Below are positions 14,919 to 26,852 of a stretch of DNA of 64,000 nt, piece after piece. Positions within the stretch are counted from its first letter, which is position 1. Every line of letters starts with the position of its first letter. The notes under the pieces were generated by a model that was given only the letters and a program-made list of their open reading frames with translations, searched no databases and was not told the origin of the DNA. The stretch comes from Mangifera indica (taxonomy: Eukaryota > Streptophyta > Magnoliopsida > Sapindales > Anacardiaceae), in assembly GCF_011075055.1 (NCBI RefSeq), contig NC_058151.1:14079800-14143799 (forward strand), written 5' to 3'. Position numbers and translations under genes: made by a program.

Positions 14919-15620
14919 TTCGTACATACTTACGAGCATTGTTTTCAAAACCAGTTCAACTAGGCATTTGGTAATGTTAGGGTGGTGACAAATTGTATAT
15001 GTTTATATATACTTACGAGCATCGTTTTCAAAATCAGTTTAATTGATTAAATTGAAAACTAGCTTTAAGTTTGATCTAATTAATATTAAAATATGATTTT
15101 TTTTATTGATTCGATCAAATCTAATCAAAACTAGTAAACTAGATGAACCAATTAAAATCAGATTTAATCAAATTTTAGGTTATTTTTAGAAATTTTAATT
15201 ATTTTTTTAATAATTTAATTATTTTATATTAGATTAGATGAATTTCTAAAGGTTTGTAAAGAAAATATAAGTTTAAAATATAAGTTCGTACATACTTATG
15301 AGCATCGTTTTCAAAACCAGTTCAACTGGGATTCGGTAATGTTAGGGTGGTGACAAATTGTATATGTTCGTATATACTTACGAGCATTGTTTTCAAAATC
15401 GGTTCAATCGATTGAATTGAGAACTAGCTTTAAGTTCGATCCAATTAATATTAAAATATGATTTTCTTATTGATTATCAAATCTTATCAAAACTAGTGAA
15501 TTAGATGAACCAATTAAAATCATATTTAACCAAATTTTAGGTTATTTTTAGAAATTTTAATTATTTTATATTAAATTAGATGAATTTCTAAAGGTTTGTA
15601 AGGAAAATATAAGTTCAAAA
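14919..15620. repeat. tandem duplication, unit about 365 bp, two copies
   Basis: Copy 1 begins GTTCGTACATACTTACGAGC at 14919; copy 2 begins GTTCGTACATACTTATGAGC at 15284. Both continue through the same blocks (GTTAGGGTGGTGACAAATTG, GAACTAGCTTTAAGTT, TTTCTAAAGGTTTGTAA) with small indels. A shorter form of the GTTAGGGTGGCAA block also occurs at about 14893 and 16197, so the region is flanked by related direct repeats. Confidence 0.85.
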
Positions 15621-15963
15621 ATAAAATGAAAAAAAAAAAAAGTATCTCATATTCATTGAAATGTTTTCTATAGACAATGACTTGGAGAATTATGTTTTTT
15701 TGTTAATCATGAGATGAGAACATTTTTTTCATCTAATTATTTAATTGAAATCAAATGAATAATTATCACTTCTTAGAAATGATATGTTCTAATCATTATA
15801 AGTTTAGGTATCTTGATTGATTTTGTTTTTTACCAAATTTTAAGCAAAATTTGTTTATTATAATTTAATAATAAATTGAACCAACGAGTTTTTGGTTGAA
15901 CCAGTGGAACTATTAACTGGTGAAATAATCGGTTCAATCACCGATCTGGTTTTAAAACCATTG
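14937..15963. mobile_element. hAT-like element with duplicated left end
   Basis: The left end CATTGTTTTCAAAACCAG and the right end (reverse complement) CAATGGTTTTAAAACCAG form terminal inverted repeats. The flanks are CTTACGAG (14929-14936) and CTTACAAG (15964-15971), an 8-bp direct repeat with one mismatch, as expected for hAT. Similar left ends, also preceded by CTTAC/TGAG, recur near 15018, 15298 and 15385, because the left part is tandemly duplicated. The innermost version would give a 579-bp element (15385-15963). No transposase coding remains. Confidence 0.6.
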
Positions 15964-15984
15964 CTTACAAGAAAGAGTAATTCT

Positions 15985-16115
15985 ATATATTCACATTTTA
16001 AATATACAATTAAGTATATAAATATGATGCATCATCATTTGATTAAATATTATTTTATCTTTAATTTGAAATCATTCAATCATATTATGATATATATAAT
16101 TTTATTACACAAGAA
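15985..16115. repeat. AT-rich fold-back MITE-like repeat
   Basis: Imperfect inverted arms (ATGATGCATCATCATTTGAT against a later ATCATATTATGATAT) surround a short core TTTTATCTTTAATTTGAAAT. The same core and arms recur at about 1690-1840, 4850-5000, 13085-13240, 35650-35812, 49800-49960, 51755-51905 and 52890-53010. Confidence 0.6.
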
Positions 16116-18680
16116 AAGAGTAATATTATGTGTATATATTTTAAAAAAGTATTATAACATCCTTTCGAAAATCCGTCGCAATGGCATTCGAGAAAGGTTA
16201 GGATGGCAATGATTCATGCATGTTTATACGAGCACACAAGAAAGGACCATGATATTCTTCTGATAATGCATAAATCGGCACGCTACTAGACCTATTGCAA
16301 GAAATCTAATCATAGAGGATCTTTTGTTTGAAGTTTTCTTTGAAATTTCCATGCAACTTGAGGTCACGTCGATGGACTTTCTAAACAAACTAGAAACATC
16401 GATGCCAAGTTCATTAATCTTAATTAAGTCCTTAATTAATTTTGAACTAGTCATATAAGCGTGCTGTCTTTTCCGCTAATTGACAAAGATTAGTTGATGA
16501 TAAGCTTTTGAAAATTCTTCTTTATTATCTCCATTTTCTAGGTCAAGTCTTTTTTGGACGACGGCATGCATATTTTATTTTCCAACATTTTTATCCTTTT
16601 TGTCTTTTCCAAGAAAATTCAACTCCATTTTCTTAAAATTACGATACTTAAATAAATCAATTACTTTCACGGGTGACTGATTTTTCTAAGGGATCCAATG
16701 GGGTAGCTTCAAGTAACAAAAGTTAAGGGATTAAATATAGAAGTGTAGGTTTAAAATTCATAGATTATATATTAAGATCAAAATTTTAATTTATTTAATC
16801 AACCGTTAACATTTTTGCTTTTGAATTAATCTTGACTTATTTATTTTGAGCTAATATTGAGATATGTGTATTGCAACTTTTGTCATATTGACCAAATCTA
16901 TAATTACTCTATTGAGTAAATTAAATTTTTACAAACGTGACAAAAGTTTAAATCTAAATCTTTACCTTAGAAGTCTAATACTCCGGTTTTGTTAACTATT
17001 TGAGTTTATTCTCACTCGCCTTTGATCTATAATATTGATGAAAATTTTGGTCACCACTAATATATATAATTTAGAGTAAAAAAACAAAGTATGACAGTAA
17101 AGATAAAGATTAGTTAATTAATCATAATATTCACTACAGTAAGAATGAGAGATAGAATAAATGCAATAAAGGTTGGACGCAAATTAAAGGGTTCTGAAAA
17201 AAGTTGTTAGATGTATATAAGAGTATCATTGTTTAACTTACGATAAGGTTATCTAATTATAAGTGTCAAATGTTAGCTACTCAGAGACGTATATAAAAAG
17301 TTTATATTTGTTATTATAAGTGAGTAACTCATAAGGAATACTAATTAATCAGTTGAGGAATATCTATCCATGAATCGAAGTGCAAGTTATTATTTTTTCT
17401 AACTAGTCATTTTTTGAGAAGTTATTCTTTGAATTATGTATGAGAATATCTAAACAGTCGAAGTCGATGAAAGCATATGATGGGGCAAATTAAAGAATGG
17501 CAAGGTGCGAACTCAAGTCATTATTGATCTTTCGCTTTCTTCATGAATAACGTTTGCTTAGGATTTCTCTCCAAAATATTCTTCTCTGCCTAACAAACTA
17601 AAAAGTAGAGTCTTCTTTACTTGGAAGAAAGCTCTTTCTGTCCATCAATTTTATATATTCAAAGTCAAGCATTTTCTGCCTTTTCAGAAATGTATTCTCT
17701 AGAATAATTTGACCTAACTTGTTTTTCATGGTTCAAGGTTCATGCGAGCAACAATCAAGCCGGGTGTTGCTTCACTCAGGCTTGACTTGATTGTATTAGA
17801 AAGCTCGAGCTCTTTCAATTGAAAAGTTCTTAATTCAAGCATAAGATAGAAATAACTTATCCGAGTTTAGTTTGATAAATTACAGTTGAATCCAATAATT
17901 TATAAAGTTACACTCAAAGTTAAAAAATAAAATTTTAAAGATATAAATCTCTGATTTTAAACTTGTAGAAAATAAAAGATCAAATATTTTGTCACCTTAT
18001 ATAAAATTTATTGTAGCGAGGACATTGACTAACAATCTATTATAATTTTGCTTTTGAGTTTTACATTTTTTAACACTATCAAATAATGTGAGATATGTAT
18101 ATAAATTTAATATCTCTTTCATAAATTATTGATACGAAATGTACCCGAATCTTATAATATGGTAATCCCTCATTTTCTATAGGTTATGAAGAACATTGAA
18201 TATGAAATTGTGATTTCTTCCTCAAATTCAAATCCCTTTTTAATGCTAAAACCATGTGAGAAAAACCAAGAATCTTCACACAATCAAGAAATCCCTTTCA
18301 ACTTGTTTGGAAACTAAATTAGCTGTAACTTTTTATAACACATTCATAGGTTTTTTATATGCCTAATTGCTCTAATTTATATTGGTTAACAAATATGTAA
18401 TTTTAATAAAATAATAATATTTAGAAATATCAAATTATTAAAAACTAAACTTTTGAATTATTTTATTGAAATAATTGAATAAATATAATTACAATTATCT
18501 ATTTTAAAAGTAATAGTAATTAATTAATTATAATAATTATTTTAATAAAAAATAAAAAATGTATTTTTTTCAATAAAAATAAATTTAAAATTCAGTTCCT
18601 TCCATTAAAAATAATTACCCTACTAAGAATCTATGAAACCATGGTTTGCAAATAATATATTTTTATTTTCATCTATCTAT
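16116..18680. other. intergenic, no gene seen
   Basis: AT-rich sequence with weak hAT-like debris at about 17735-17900 and a copy of the dispersed GCTTTTGAGTTTTACA family at about 18030-18180. No coding signal. Confidence 0.5.
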
Positions 18681-19560
18681 GGGCGGACCTAAAAAATGAC
18701 GCCCACTCATCGAAAAAGTTTTTTTAAATTATGTTTAGTTTTTGTTCTAACTAGGATGTATATCTATTTTTATATTTAAGTTTGATTCGGCTCACATGAT
18801 TTTGTTTTTATATATTATTTAATTATTTACAATTTCACCCACGTGTCACTTATATAAAATTAAAGATTCAAATATATTATTAAATTATTTACAATTTTAT
18901 CAATATATCATTTATATAAAATTGATGATCGATAAAGTCAAATTGAAGACTTCTATTGAGTTAGAAACATTTGTTAATTTATATTATCAAATAATAAATG
19001 CATAAAAAAATTTTAATTATGTCATATTAATATTATTTTTTTCTTCAATCGAAGCGATCCACTTTTAAGTTGTCTTTTTAACTCTATTCAATACGCTATT
19101 TTTCAATTAGATCGATATATTTTTATTTTTATCGACCTGTGGGCGGACCTAAAAAATGACACCCACTCAACAAAAGGATTTTATAAATTATGCTTACCTT
19201 TTATTTTAACTAGAATGCATTTGTGTTTTTATATCTAAGTTTGATCCGACTCACATGATTTTATTTTTATATATCATTAAATTATTTACAATTTCCTCGA
19301 CATGTCATTTATATAAAATTAAAGGTTTATATGTATTATTAAATTATTTAAAATTTCATTACCGTGTCATATATATAAAACAGAAGATCAATAAACTCAT
19401 ATTGAAGTCGTTCTATTGAGTTAGAAACATTTGTTAATTTATATTATCAAATAATAAATACGTGTTAAAATTATAATTATGTCATATTAATATTTTTTCT
19501 TTAATCAGAACGATCTACTCTTCGGTTATTCTATCAACCTTATTCAACACTTAATTTAAA
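18681..19560. repeat. tandem duplication, unit 460 bp, two copies
   Basis: Both copies start GGGCGGACCTAAAAAATGAC (18681 and 19141) and share the same order of blocks (CTCACATGATTTT, TTATATAAAATTAAAG, GAGTTAGAAACATTTGTTAA, ATTATGTCATATTAATATT). Each unit also contains an internal short direct repeat around TTATTAAATTATTTACAATTT. No open reading frame spans either unit. Origin unknown; it could be an old transposon duplicated by unequal exchange. Confidence 0.85.
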
Positions 19561-20526
19561 TTAAACAAATAACTCTTAAGATAGATATATAAAGAAAATT
19601 ATGTATATTCAATCAAATATAGAGAATTATTACATAAAAATTATATATAAATCTAACAAATATTTTTTAAAACCCTAATTTGAATTAGGTTTAGATTAGA
19701 CAAAGGCGAGGGTCAAACTTGTCTATAATACAACTCGTAATTTTGTGGATTATATTATATTTATAAGTTGTGTGTGTTGGAAGTGTTAAGGTTTAGGTTA
19801 TTGACCGATTCAATAGGATTTATTAAAAAAAAAAAATTAAATAAATATATAATATGATGAATCGATTTACTAAAAGTTCATTGAAACGCGGTTTACGGGG
19901 TCCAAACCCACGACCCAGCTAAGACCCACCAAGAGCTTATAAAAAATGTTATCTCCAAGATATTTTGTGCGGTTATAAAAAAGACAAAAAAAAGAAAAAA
20001 AGAAAATCCACTTCTTATAATAAAACATTTCCCCCAAGATTCACCCAGCACATTGATTCCACATCGAAGCATTTTGGCAAGACATGGTTCAATTTAATAT
20101 TAATAACAATAATTCCCCTAAAATATGATGATTTATTGAAAACCCCTGAGATATTATAATGTGACAAAATATTCCCCTGAGGCATAAAAAATACCACAAA
20201 TTTCTCTGTTGTTAAGTTTCGAGTGTTGAAACAAATAGGGTTTGATTCGAATCAAACCTATTCAATTTGAATTTGTGTTTAACTCCGTTTAACCTGAATT
20301 CAAATTAGAGGTTTAATTTAATAGTTTAAGTTAAGTGTGACTCAAATTTTTCTTTACTAATATGGTTTATCTAGGCGAAACTGTTGTTGGGTTAAAAAAA
20401 TAATGATATTTTTGGAGTTGGATGAGATAGAGACCCAACTGTCTTGAAGGGCTATGAGGCTGGCGTGACGATGTAACTAGTTGGGCTTGGTTTGTTTCAA
20501 TAAGAGATACTAAATACACCGCTACA
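19561..20526. other. intergenic upstream of VHA-d
   Basis: Non-coding. It holds a perfect 20-bp palindrome GGTTTGATTCGAATCAAACC at 20239-20258. A predicted 60-75 aa frame here has no domain. Confidence 0.5.
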
Positions 20527-20724
20527 TTTACTAAATCCACCCAAATCCACACAACAAAACAAAAATAAGGGAAAAGAAGAAAACACTTTTGCAATTAAAT
20601 ACAAACATTTACTAAATACACCACCACAGATTTACTAGATACACCACATGTTTACTAAACCCAACCATATCCACTTAGCAAACCAAAAATCAGAAAGAAA
20701 CAAGAAACACTTTCGGAATTAAAT
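20527..20724. repeat. imperfect direct repeat in the VHA-d promoter
   Basis: About 74 bp starting TTTACTAAATCCACCCAAAT (20527) recurs from about 20650 as TTTACTAAACCCAACCATAT. Both copies continue through AAC(A)AAA-rich sequence to AAACACTTT..GAATTAAAT or a close variant. Short TTTACTA(A/G)ATACACCAC units lie between them. The repeat sits 135-330 bp upstream of the VHA-d start codon, in or near its promoter or 5' UTR. Confidence 0.6.
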
Positions 20725-20858
20725 TTTGAAAACAGATCTGTCTTCGCCACGAATCTGATCGGCGTTTTCGATTTTAGTGCTACCGTACTACACCTTTCAT
20801 CCTCTTCTCTCGACATCGACTTCTACTTCAATTTCGGTTTCAATACTTGTAGAGAAAG

Positions 20859-23800
20859 ATGTACGGATTCGAAGCAATGACGTTCAACATTCACGGCGGT
20901 TACCTGGAGGCGATCGTGAGGGGGCACAGGGCGGGGCTCTTGACGGCCGCCGATTATAACAATCTGTGCCAGTGCGAAACCCTGGATGATATCAAGATGC
21001 ATCTCTCTGCCACCGAGTACGGTCCCTACCTCCAAAACGGTGGGTTTGGTTATTTTTTTGTTGTCTAATTTGATTGGAGTCTTGGAGTTGAAAACGTTGT
21101 GTTTTCATTTTAATTGTTTTAGGTTTTTTGATTGTGGCTGATTAAGTTTATATTATCGAAACCGTGTTTTTTGGTGGATTGGAGAAGAAATTGAAGTGAA
21201 AGTTTGGATCTTTTGTTGTGTAATGTTGATTCAAGATTTGGTCAAGTTTTAGCTTACTCATTATAAGTACATATAGTTTTATTGTTATGATTTTAGTGTG
21301 TTTATGTGGGTGGTTGATTTAACGATTTGGGATTGTTGTTTTGCTTTTCAAATGTGATTTCAGCTGTGTATCTAAATATTTGGGGGTGTTAAGGTTTGAT
21401 TTAGAGTAGAATGTTTGATTTCAAGTGAAATTTGTGATCGATAGCCTTCGTTATGCTTTTTCTCTATTGGATTGAGATGAACTGGTAATGAATAACACAA
21501 TTGTATTCTTGATATGTGTATGGGGAATGACTCTTTTTAGAGCTCAGTTAGTAGATTCATTTTTATTTTGTGTGGTAAATGTTGCTAAATTGGATTTGAA
21601 AGTTGTCATCCGATGATCATACTCAATTGGGCAATGAAAAGTGGAAAATATGAGCTTACAATATTTCTTAATGTCACGGCTAGTTTATGCTGCTGGTTTT
21701 ATTCAGTTTTACCTAAATGGATTGGCTTAGTTTTAATTAGTATTCTTTGTCTTATAATTCATTGATCATGCTTACCTGGTCTTTGAACTTGCTTGCAGAA
21801 CCTTCACCATTGCATACAACTACGATAGTGGAGAAGTGCACTCTTAAATTGGTTGATGAGTATAAACACATGTTATGTCAAGCCACTGAGCCTTTGTCAA
21901 CCTTTTTAGAGTATATCACGTAAGTAGTTCTTTTCTTTTTCTTAATATTATTTCTGTATTGAATATTGTATAAAATTGGGTTGTCTTGGTGGTTCTTTTG
22001 GGCCTGACCTATTGGAGCTTTGTTTGAAATAGGTGTTGAGGTGAATTTGGTCCTTTAATTTTTTTCTAAAATCAATTATTAGGGAGGTAGAATTATTATT
22101 ATTTTTTATTTTATCCAGATATGGTCACATGATAGACAATGTTGTCTTGATTGTTACTGGAACCTTGCATGAGAGAGACGTGCAGGAGTTATTGGAGAAA
22201 TGCCATCCTTTGGGCATGTTTGACAGGTATGGTTACTCTATGTGATTTTGGTCTTAAAACTTTTGGCAACTCATAATTTTTTCTTAAAATTTTTGCTTTT
22301 CCACTATCAGCATTGCTACACTGGCAGTTGCTCAAAATATGCGAGAACTTTACAGATTGGTTCTTGTTGACACACCATTAGCTCCATACTTTTCTGAATG
22401 TATTACATCTGAGGTATGGATGATATGATTTGTGTCAGCTGATTATTTTGCAGCATATTTTGCTTTTATGTTGTTTTTGTATGTTATGGGTAAAGTTGGT
22501 TGGTGTTTTACTTTGAAGAAATGTCTGCTATAGTTCCCTCTTTTATATTTGAAAATGCTTTATAGTCTTTTGAAAGAAGAATCTGGAAGACACCTTTAGG
22601 TAGGCAAAAATTATAAACTTTTTCCAGTCATGATACAGAATCATTTTTCTGATGCCCTTATTAAAAATAATAATAACTTCTAATGTCCTTAGTTAAATTA
22701 AAAAAGAAACATTTTCATTTCTATGATTTTTTCCCTCATTAATTTTGGTAATGTTTTAATTGTGGAGTAATGGGATGTCATCTTTATGCATGGAAATGTT
22801 GTCTTTATAGATTTTTTTTCTATTTTATATTCAGTTTATACTTTATAAGTAACCTTTTTGCTAATTCATTCAAGTTATTCCCTTGTAGGACTTGGATGAT
22901 ATGAACATTGAAATAATGAGGAACACTCTTTACAAGGCTTACCTTGAAGATTTTTACAAGTTTTGTCAGGTTAGGTTGATTGCTAAATCAAGAATGATCC
23001 CCTTTCCTCTCCCCCCTTTTCAAATCCAAATTTTTCTTACTTACTATTTCCTTATCATGTGTAATCTGTTTTTTCCGATAGAAATTGGGTGGTGCCACTG
23101 CAGAGATCATGTCTGACCTACTAGCTTTTGAGGCTGACAGAAGGGCTGTTAATATCACCATAAATAGGTACTATTACTATTTTGGCTTGCCCACAGAAAT
23201 TTAACATATATTTATATATCTACAATGTTTTTTTCTATTCTGAATTTTAGTAGATTTAATTCTTAATAATTTGTTTTTGTTGGTCTGCAGTATTGGGACT
23301 GAGCTTACCCGGGATGATCGTCGGAAACTGTACTCGAACTTTGGGTTACTGTAAGCTCTTGACTCAATTAAGTCTCACATTAGTTCGTCTGCTGCTTTAA
23401 TATGTTTCTCTTACAATAATTTGCTTATGTACAGTTATCCCTATGGCCATGAGGAACTTGCTGTCTGTGAGGATATAGATCAGGTTTGTATTCAATTTCA
23501 CTTAAGCAGCTTTGAAAAATGATGGATGATCATTTATTCTGGTGTTTGTGAGTTATGGGTTGTTGGTGCATGGGCAAGAGTTTTTGTCGTTTGTTGCTTC
23601 CATTCTCTGTACCATATAGAGGTCTATCTCTATATATTTCATGTTAGTCTATATTTTGAACTGAATATTGAATGAGCCCTGTTGTGTTTTGGGTTCTTCC
23701 ACGGAGGCTTTTTTTGCCAGTTACCTATTTTTTGTATTATTCATTCTTTGTCCAAACTCCAACCAGTTTTTTGAAAACATGCTAAGTTGTTATGCTTTGT

Positions 23801-24286
23801 GCATGATGCAAGGTTTTGATGAATTGGATATGAGGGTTAATCTTTTTATTTGTTTGCACTTTAGAATGTAATTACATATGTTGCTTATCTGTGTGTTGCT
23901 AATGTAGGTTCGTGCTGTGATGGAAAACTATCCTCCATATCAGTCCATCTTTTCTAAATTGTCATATGGAGAGAGCCAAATGCTTGACAAGGCATTTTAT
24001 GAGGAGGAGGTGAAAAGGCTCTGCTTAGCATTTGAGCAGCAGGTTTGTATGAAATCCAGTTTCCAAGAAATGCTCCTTAATTTACTTAAACACTAATGCT
24101 CTTTATATTTTGACTGCGTTGAAGTAACTCATCCTTGCATTTTCTTACCTGCAGTTCCATTATGGCGTCTTCTTTGCATACATGAGGCTGAGGGAGCAGG
24201 AGATCAGGAACCTGATGTGGATTTCTGAATGTGTGGCTCAGAACCAGAAGTCAAGAGTTCATGACAGTGTGGTTTTCATATTTTAG
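20859..24286 (+). CDS. VHA-d: V-type proton ATPase subunit d (VHA-d)
   Basis: Subunit d belongs to the membrane V0 sector and couples the central stalk of the vacuolar H+-ATPase to the proteolipid ring. Ten exons: 20859-21039, 21799-21919, 22119-22226, 22311-22413, 22889-22969, 23082-23167, 23291-23350, 23435-23483, 23908-24042 and 24155-24286, summing to 352 codons (351 aa), the normal plant length. The start [20 protein letters not shown] and the end [14 protein letters not shown] are characteristic of the family, as are [20 protein letters not shown] and [15 protein letters not shown] (here [11 protein letters not shown]). It is soluble and all-helical with no membrane span. No lesion was found. 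The gene lies next to the DUF7906 and SSRP1 genes, as in Arabidopsis At3g28710-28730 (recalled). Confidence 0.96.
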
Positions 24287-25460
24287 TTTCGCTTCAACTC
24301 TGTAAGAAATAATCACCTTCTTCTCTATTCATCGTCTTCAGTTCCCATCAATGACAGATGTTCACCTGGCTGCAGCAATAACAGGATTTGTGATAGAGAG
24401 AAATAAAAATTGTATGTGTTTCTTTTCATGGTTATTTTAATTGAGACTTGAGAGATCTTGTATTTATGATTCATCATCTTATATAATATCGATCCGAGGA
24501 CAAGGTTCTGTAGCTTTTCATGATGCAGAACAATGGTGTTAATAGAAGTAGTAGTTTCAACGCTTCATTTTTCTTCTCTTAAAGATAATTACTTGTGCGG
24601 AATAATTGATTTTATCAATTTGAGAACAATGAATAAAAAACATGTCAAAATATTTTCAAATATTCTTTTTCAAACTACTACTATCCTGCATTTAAGCTGT
24701 TTCTTGCACAATATTTTACATGACAACATTGGAATGTTTCTTGGATGTGCAAGGTCGGTCATAAGGTAAAGCCTGGCTTTTAATGGGTGTCCAATTACAA
24801 GGGTGTTTGGTGCTTATGGATGTCAAATTATAAGTGTTTAGATTGTTTGTACCTGTCGATACCCTTTATTTGTATATGAAATATTATTGATCTAAGTGCA
24901 TTTGCTTCTGGACCTTTTATGCCAAATTTTATTGTGAATTGTTGTAGTTTTAATTAAGTTCTACGCCTATGTTTACACTCCTTAACAGAGTTTGTTTATG
25001 TGTTTGATTTAATATCTTCCTGATGGTTCTTCTTTCTTATTTTAATTCTCTTACAACTCTTCTCTTTTCATCTTTGACAAATTGTCTTCTTATTCACCAA
25101 CTAATCAGTTAACTTCAAACTGACCTTTATTCGAGTTTAACTTGATTCAAATCTACTTGATTTGGTGTGTAATTTTCAGTCCATTAAGATCTAAAAATGA
25201 CGGTACAATATACTAAGTCTTCCACTTAAACAGTAACATGCTGCTTGATGCCAGTGTTTTTACAAGAAAATTGAAAAAAGCTTTTAATGCAATAGCAGTG
25301 TGCTTGAGAAGAAGCCAAAGACACTAGAGCCAATCAGGGTGCAGGACACTAGAGCCAATCAGGGTGCAGGATAGACATCAGTCCGAAATCTTCATCCTTC
25401 AGACAATCGAATTCTCATCCAGTGGGGAAGACCAATTTAGACACAATCAAGCTAAAGTTA
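24287..25460. other. 3' UTR of VHA-d and intergenic
   Basis: The first 200-250 bp is the likely VHA-d 3' UTR. The rest is non-coding up to the convergent APC11-like gene, whose 3' flank contains the 25-bp duplication at 25321-25370. Confidence 0.5.
25321..25370. repeat. perfect 25-bp tandem duplication
   Basis: ACACTAGAGCCAATCAGGGT plus GCAGG occurs twice, head to tail, with no mismatch, 90 bp downstream of the APC11-like stop codon. Perfect identity implies a recent slip. Confidence 0.95.
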
Positions 25461-25845
25461 TCATCCTTTGAACTGCCACTCCCTTCGGCACACGGTACAA
25501 TGTGCTTGAGGAGTTTGTGAATTGACCAATTTTAAGATGCGGTGAAGATGGGAAGCAGGGCTGCAGGCACGCCATACTGCAACATAACGATCGTCAATAA
25601 AGCTAAAGAATACATGCGTGACATTATGGTTCAATACTCAGTCTCACTATTAAAATATTGTTCACTTTGAACATACAATTAATTATAATTTTATTTTTTG
25701 GGTTTTGTAATACAAAATATTTTTTGAGTTCATAAATTATTCAACTACTCTTATTTTATCATACTCAAACAATGTGAAATACGTATATATACTTTATTAT
25801 ATCTCTCATGTTTTATCGATAATGTAACATTTTTAGGCAAATCTT

Positions 25846-26095
25846 ATATCAACAAAACACGTGATAGATATTGAATATATATACATATTTCATATTATTT
25901 GAGCATTATTTATAAGATTGGTTAAATAATCTGTCAGTTTTTAAACTATTAAAATACGTTTTAATAGTTTATATCAACAAAGCACGTGATAGATACTGAA
26001 TATGTATACATATCTCACATTATTTGAGCATTATTCTTAAGATTGGTTAAATAATCGGTAAGTTTTTAAATTATTAAAATACGTTTTAGTTTACC
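25846..26095. repeat. tandem duplication, unit 125 bp, two copies
   Basis: Copy 1 starts ATATCAACAAAACACGTGAT (25846) and copy 2 ATATCAACAAAGCACGTGAT (25971). Both run to AAAATACGTTTTA with about 10 differences. It lies in the intron between the last two coding exons of the APC11-like gene, at the end of a member of the dispersed GTTTTATCGATAATGT repeat family. Confidence 0.88.
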
Positions 26096-26558
26096 AAGTC
26101 CTAAAAACTAAACAATGACAAATCCTATGTTAAAAATTATAATATTTTAATAGTGTGATGAATATCTAAAATGAACATTATTTTAACAATGAGTCGGGAT
26201 ATTAGATTAAGAGTTTCACAATACTTGTCCAACGCCATTGACCAAATTGGCACCATAAATAACATCAAAGGTCATTGAAGCGACTAAAGTTAGCTACTCA
26301 GAGGGCAATCATCCCCAGGGAGTTTACAGTCAGGACAGCAACCATCAAAAGCCATCCTACAAATTCCACAGGTTTCATCTTGTGCATCCCAAGTCCATGC
26401 GGCTACGGCATGCCACCTAAAAAGAATCATACAAGGAGCATAAATGGTTTCAGCATATTACAGAAGAAGTGTGTGAATAATGCATAACATGAATTGCATC
26501 ATCCAGCCTCAAAATTCATGAGACTTGTTTGCACTCAAACAAAAACAAAACTCATATC

Positions 26559-26852
26559 TAGGGGTGGATTTGATCCTAGCTAACTTTAATCAAATTCACA
26601 GTTTGACTCGAACGAGTCTATTTCGAGTTAGAACTCTAACTCAGTAGTTTGGTTGAAAATCAATTTGTTTGTCTACCCAGTGATATTGTTTATTTTATCG
26701 ATAATATTGTATATCTTACTGACGATATTGCTTACACCGCCAGCAAACTTTTGGTAACACTTTTTACCAGTTTGAAAGCTCAAAACGGGCATTATCCCTT
26801 TGATCTGAACTTAAACTGACTTCAAACTTGACTTGCATCAAATCCACCCTTA
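26559..26852. mobile_element. non-autonomous hAT-like element (MITE), 294 bp, in APC11-like intron
   Basis: Perfect 8-bp flanking repeat CTCATATC (26551-26558 and 26853-26860). Terminal inverted repeats TAGGGGTGGATTTGAT and, from the right, TAAGGGTGGATTTGAT. The core carries three 21-bp units beginning at 26679, 26700 and 26721 around (G)ATATTGTTTATTTTATC. No coding capacity. Near-identical termini and an intact target duplication indicate a young insertion. Confidence 0.88.
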
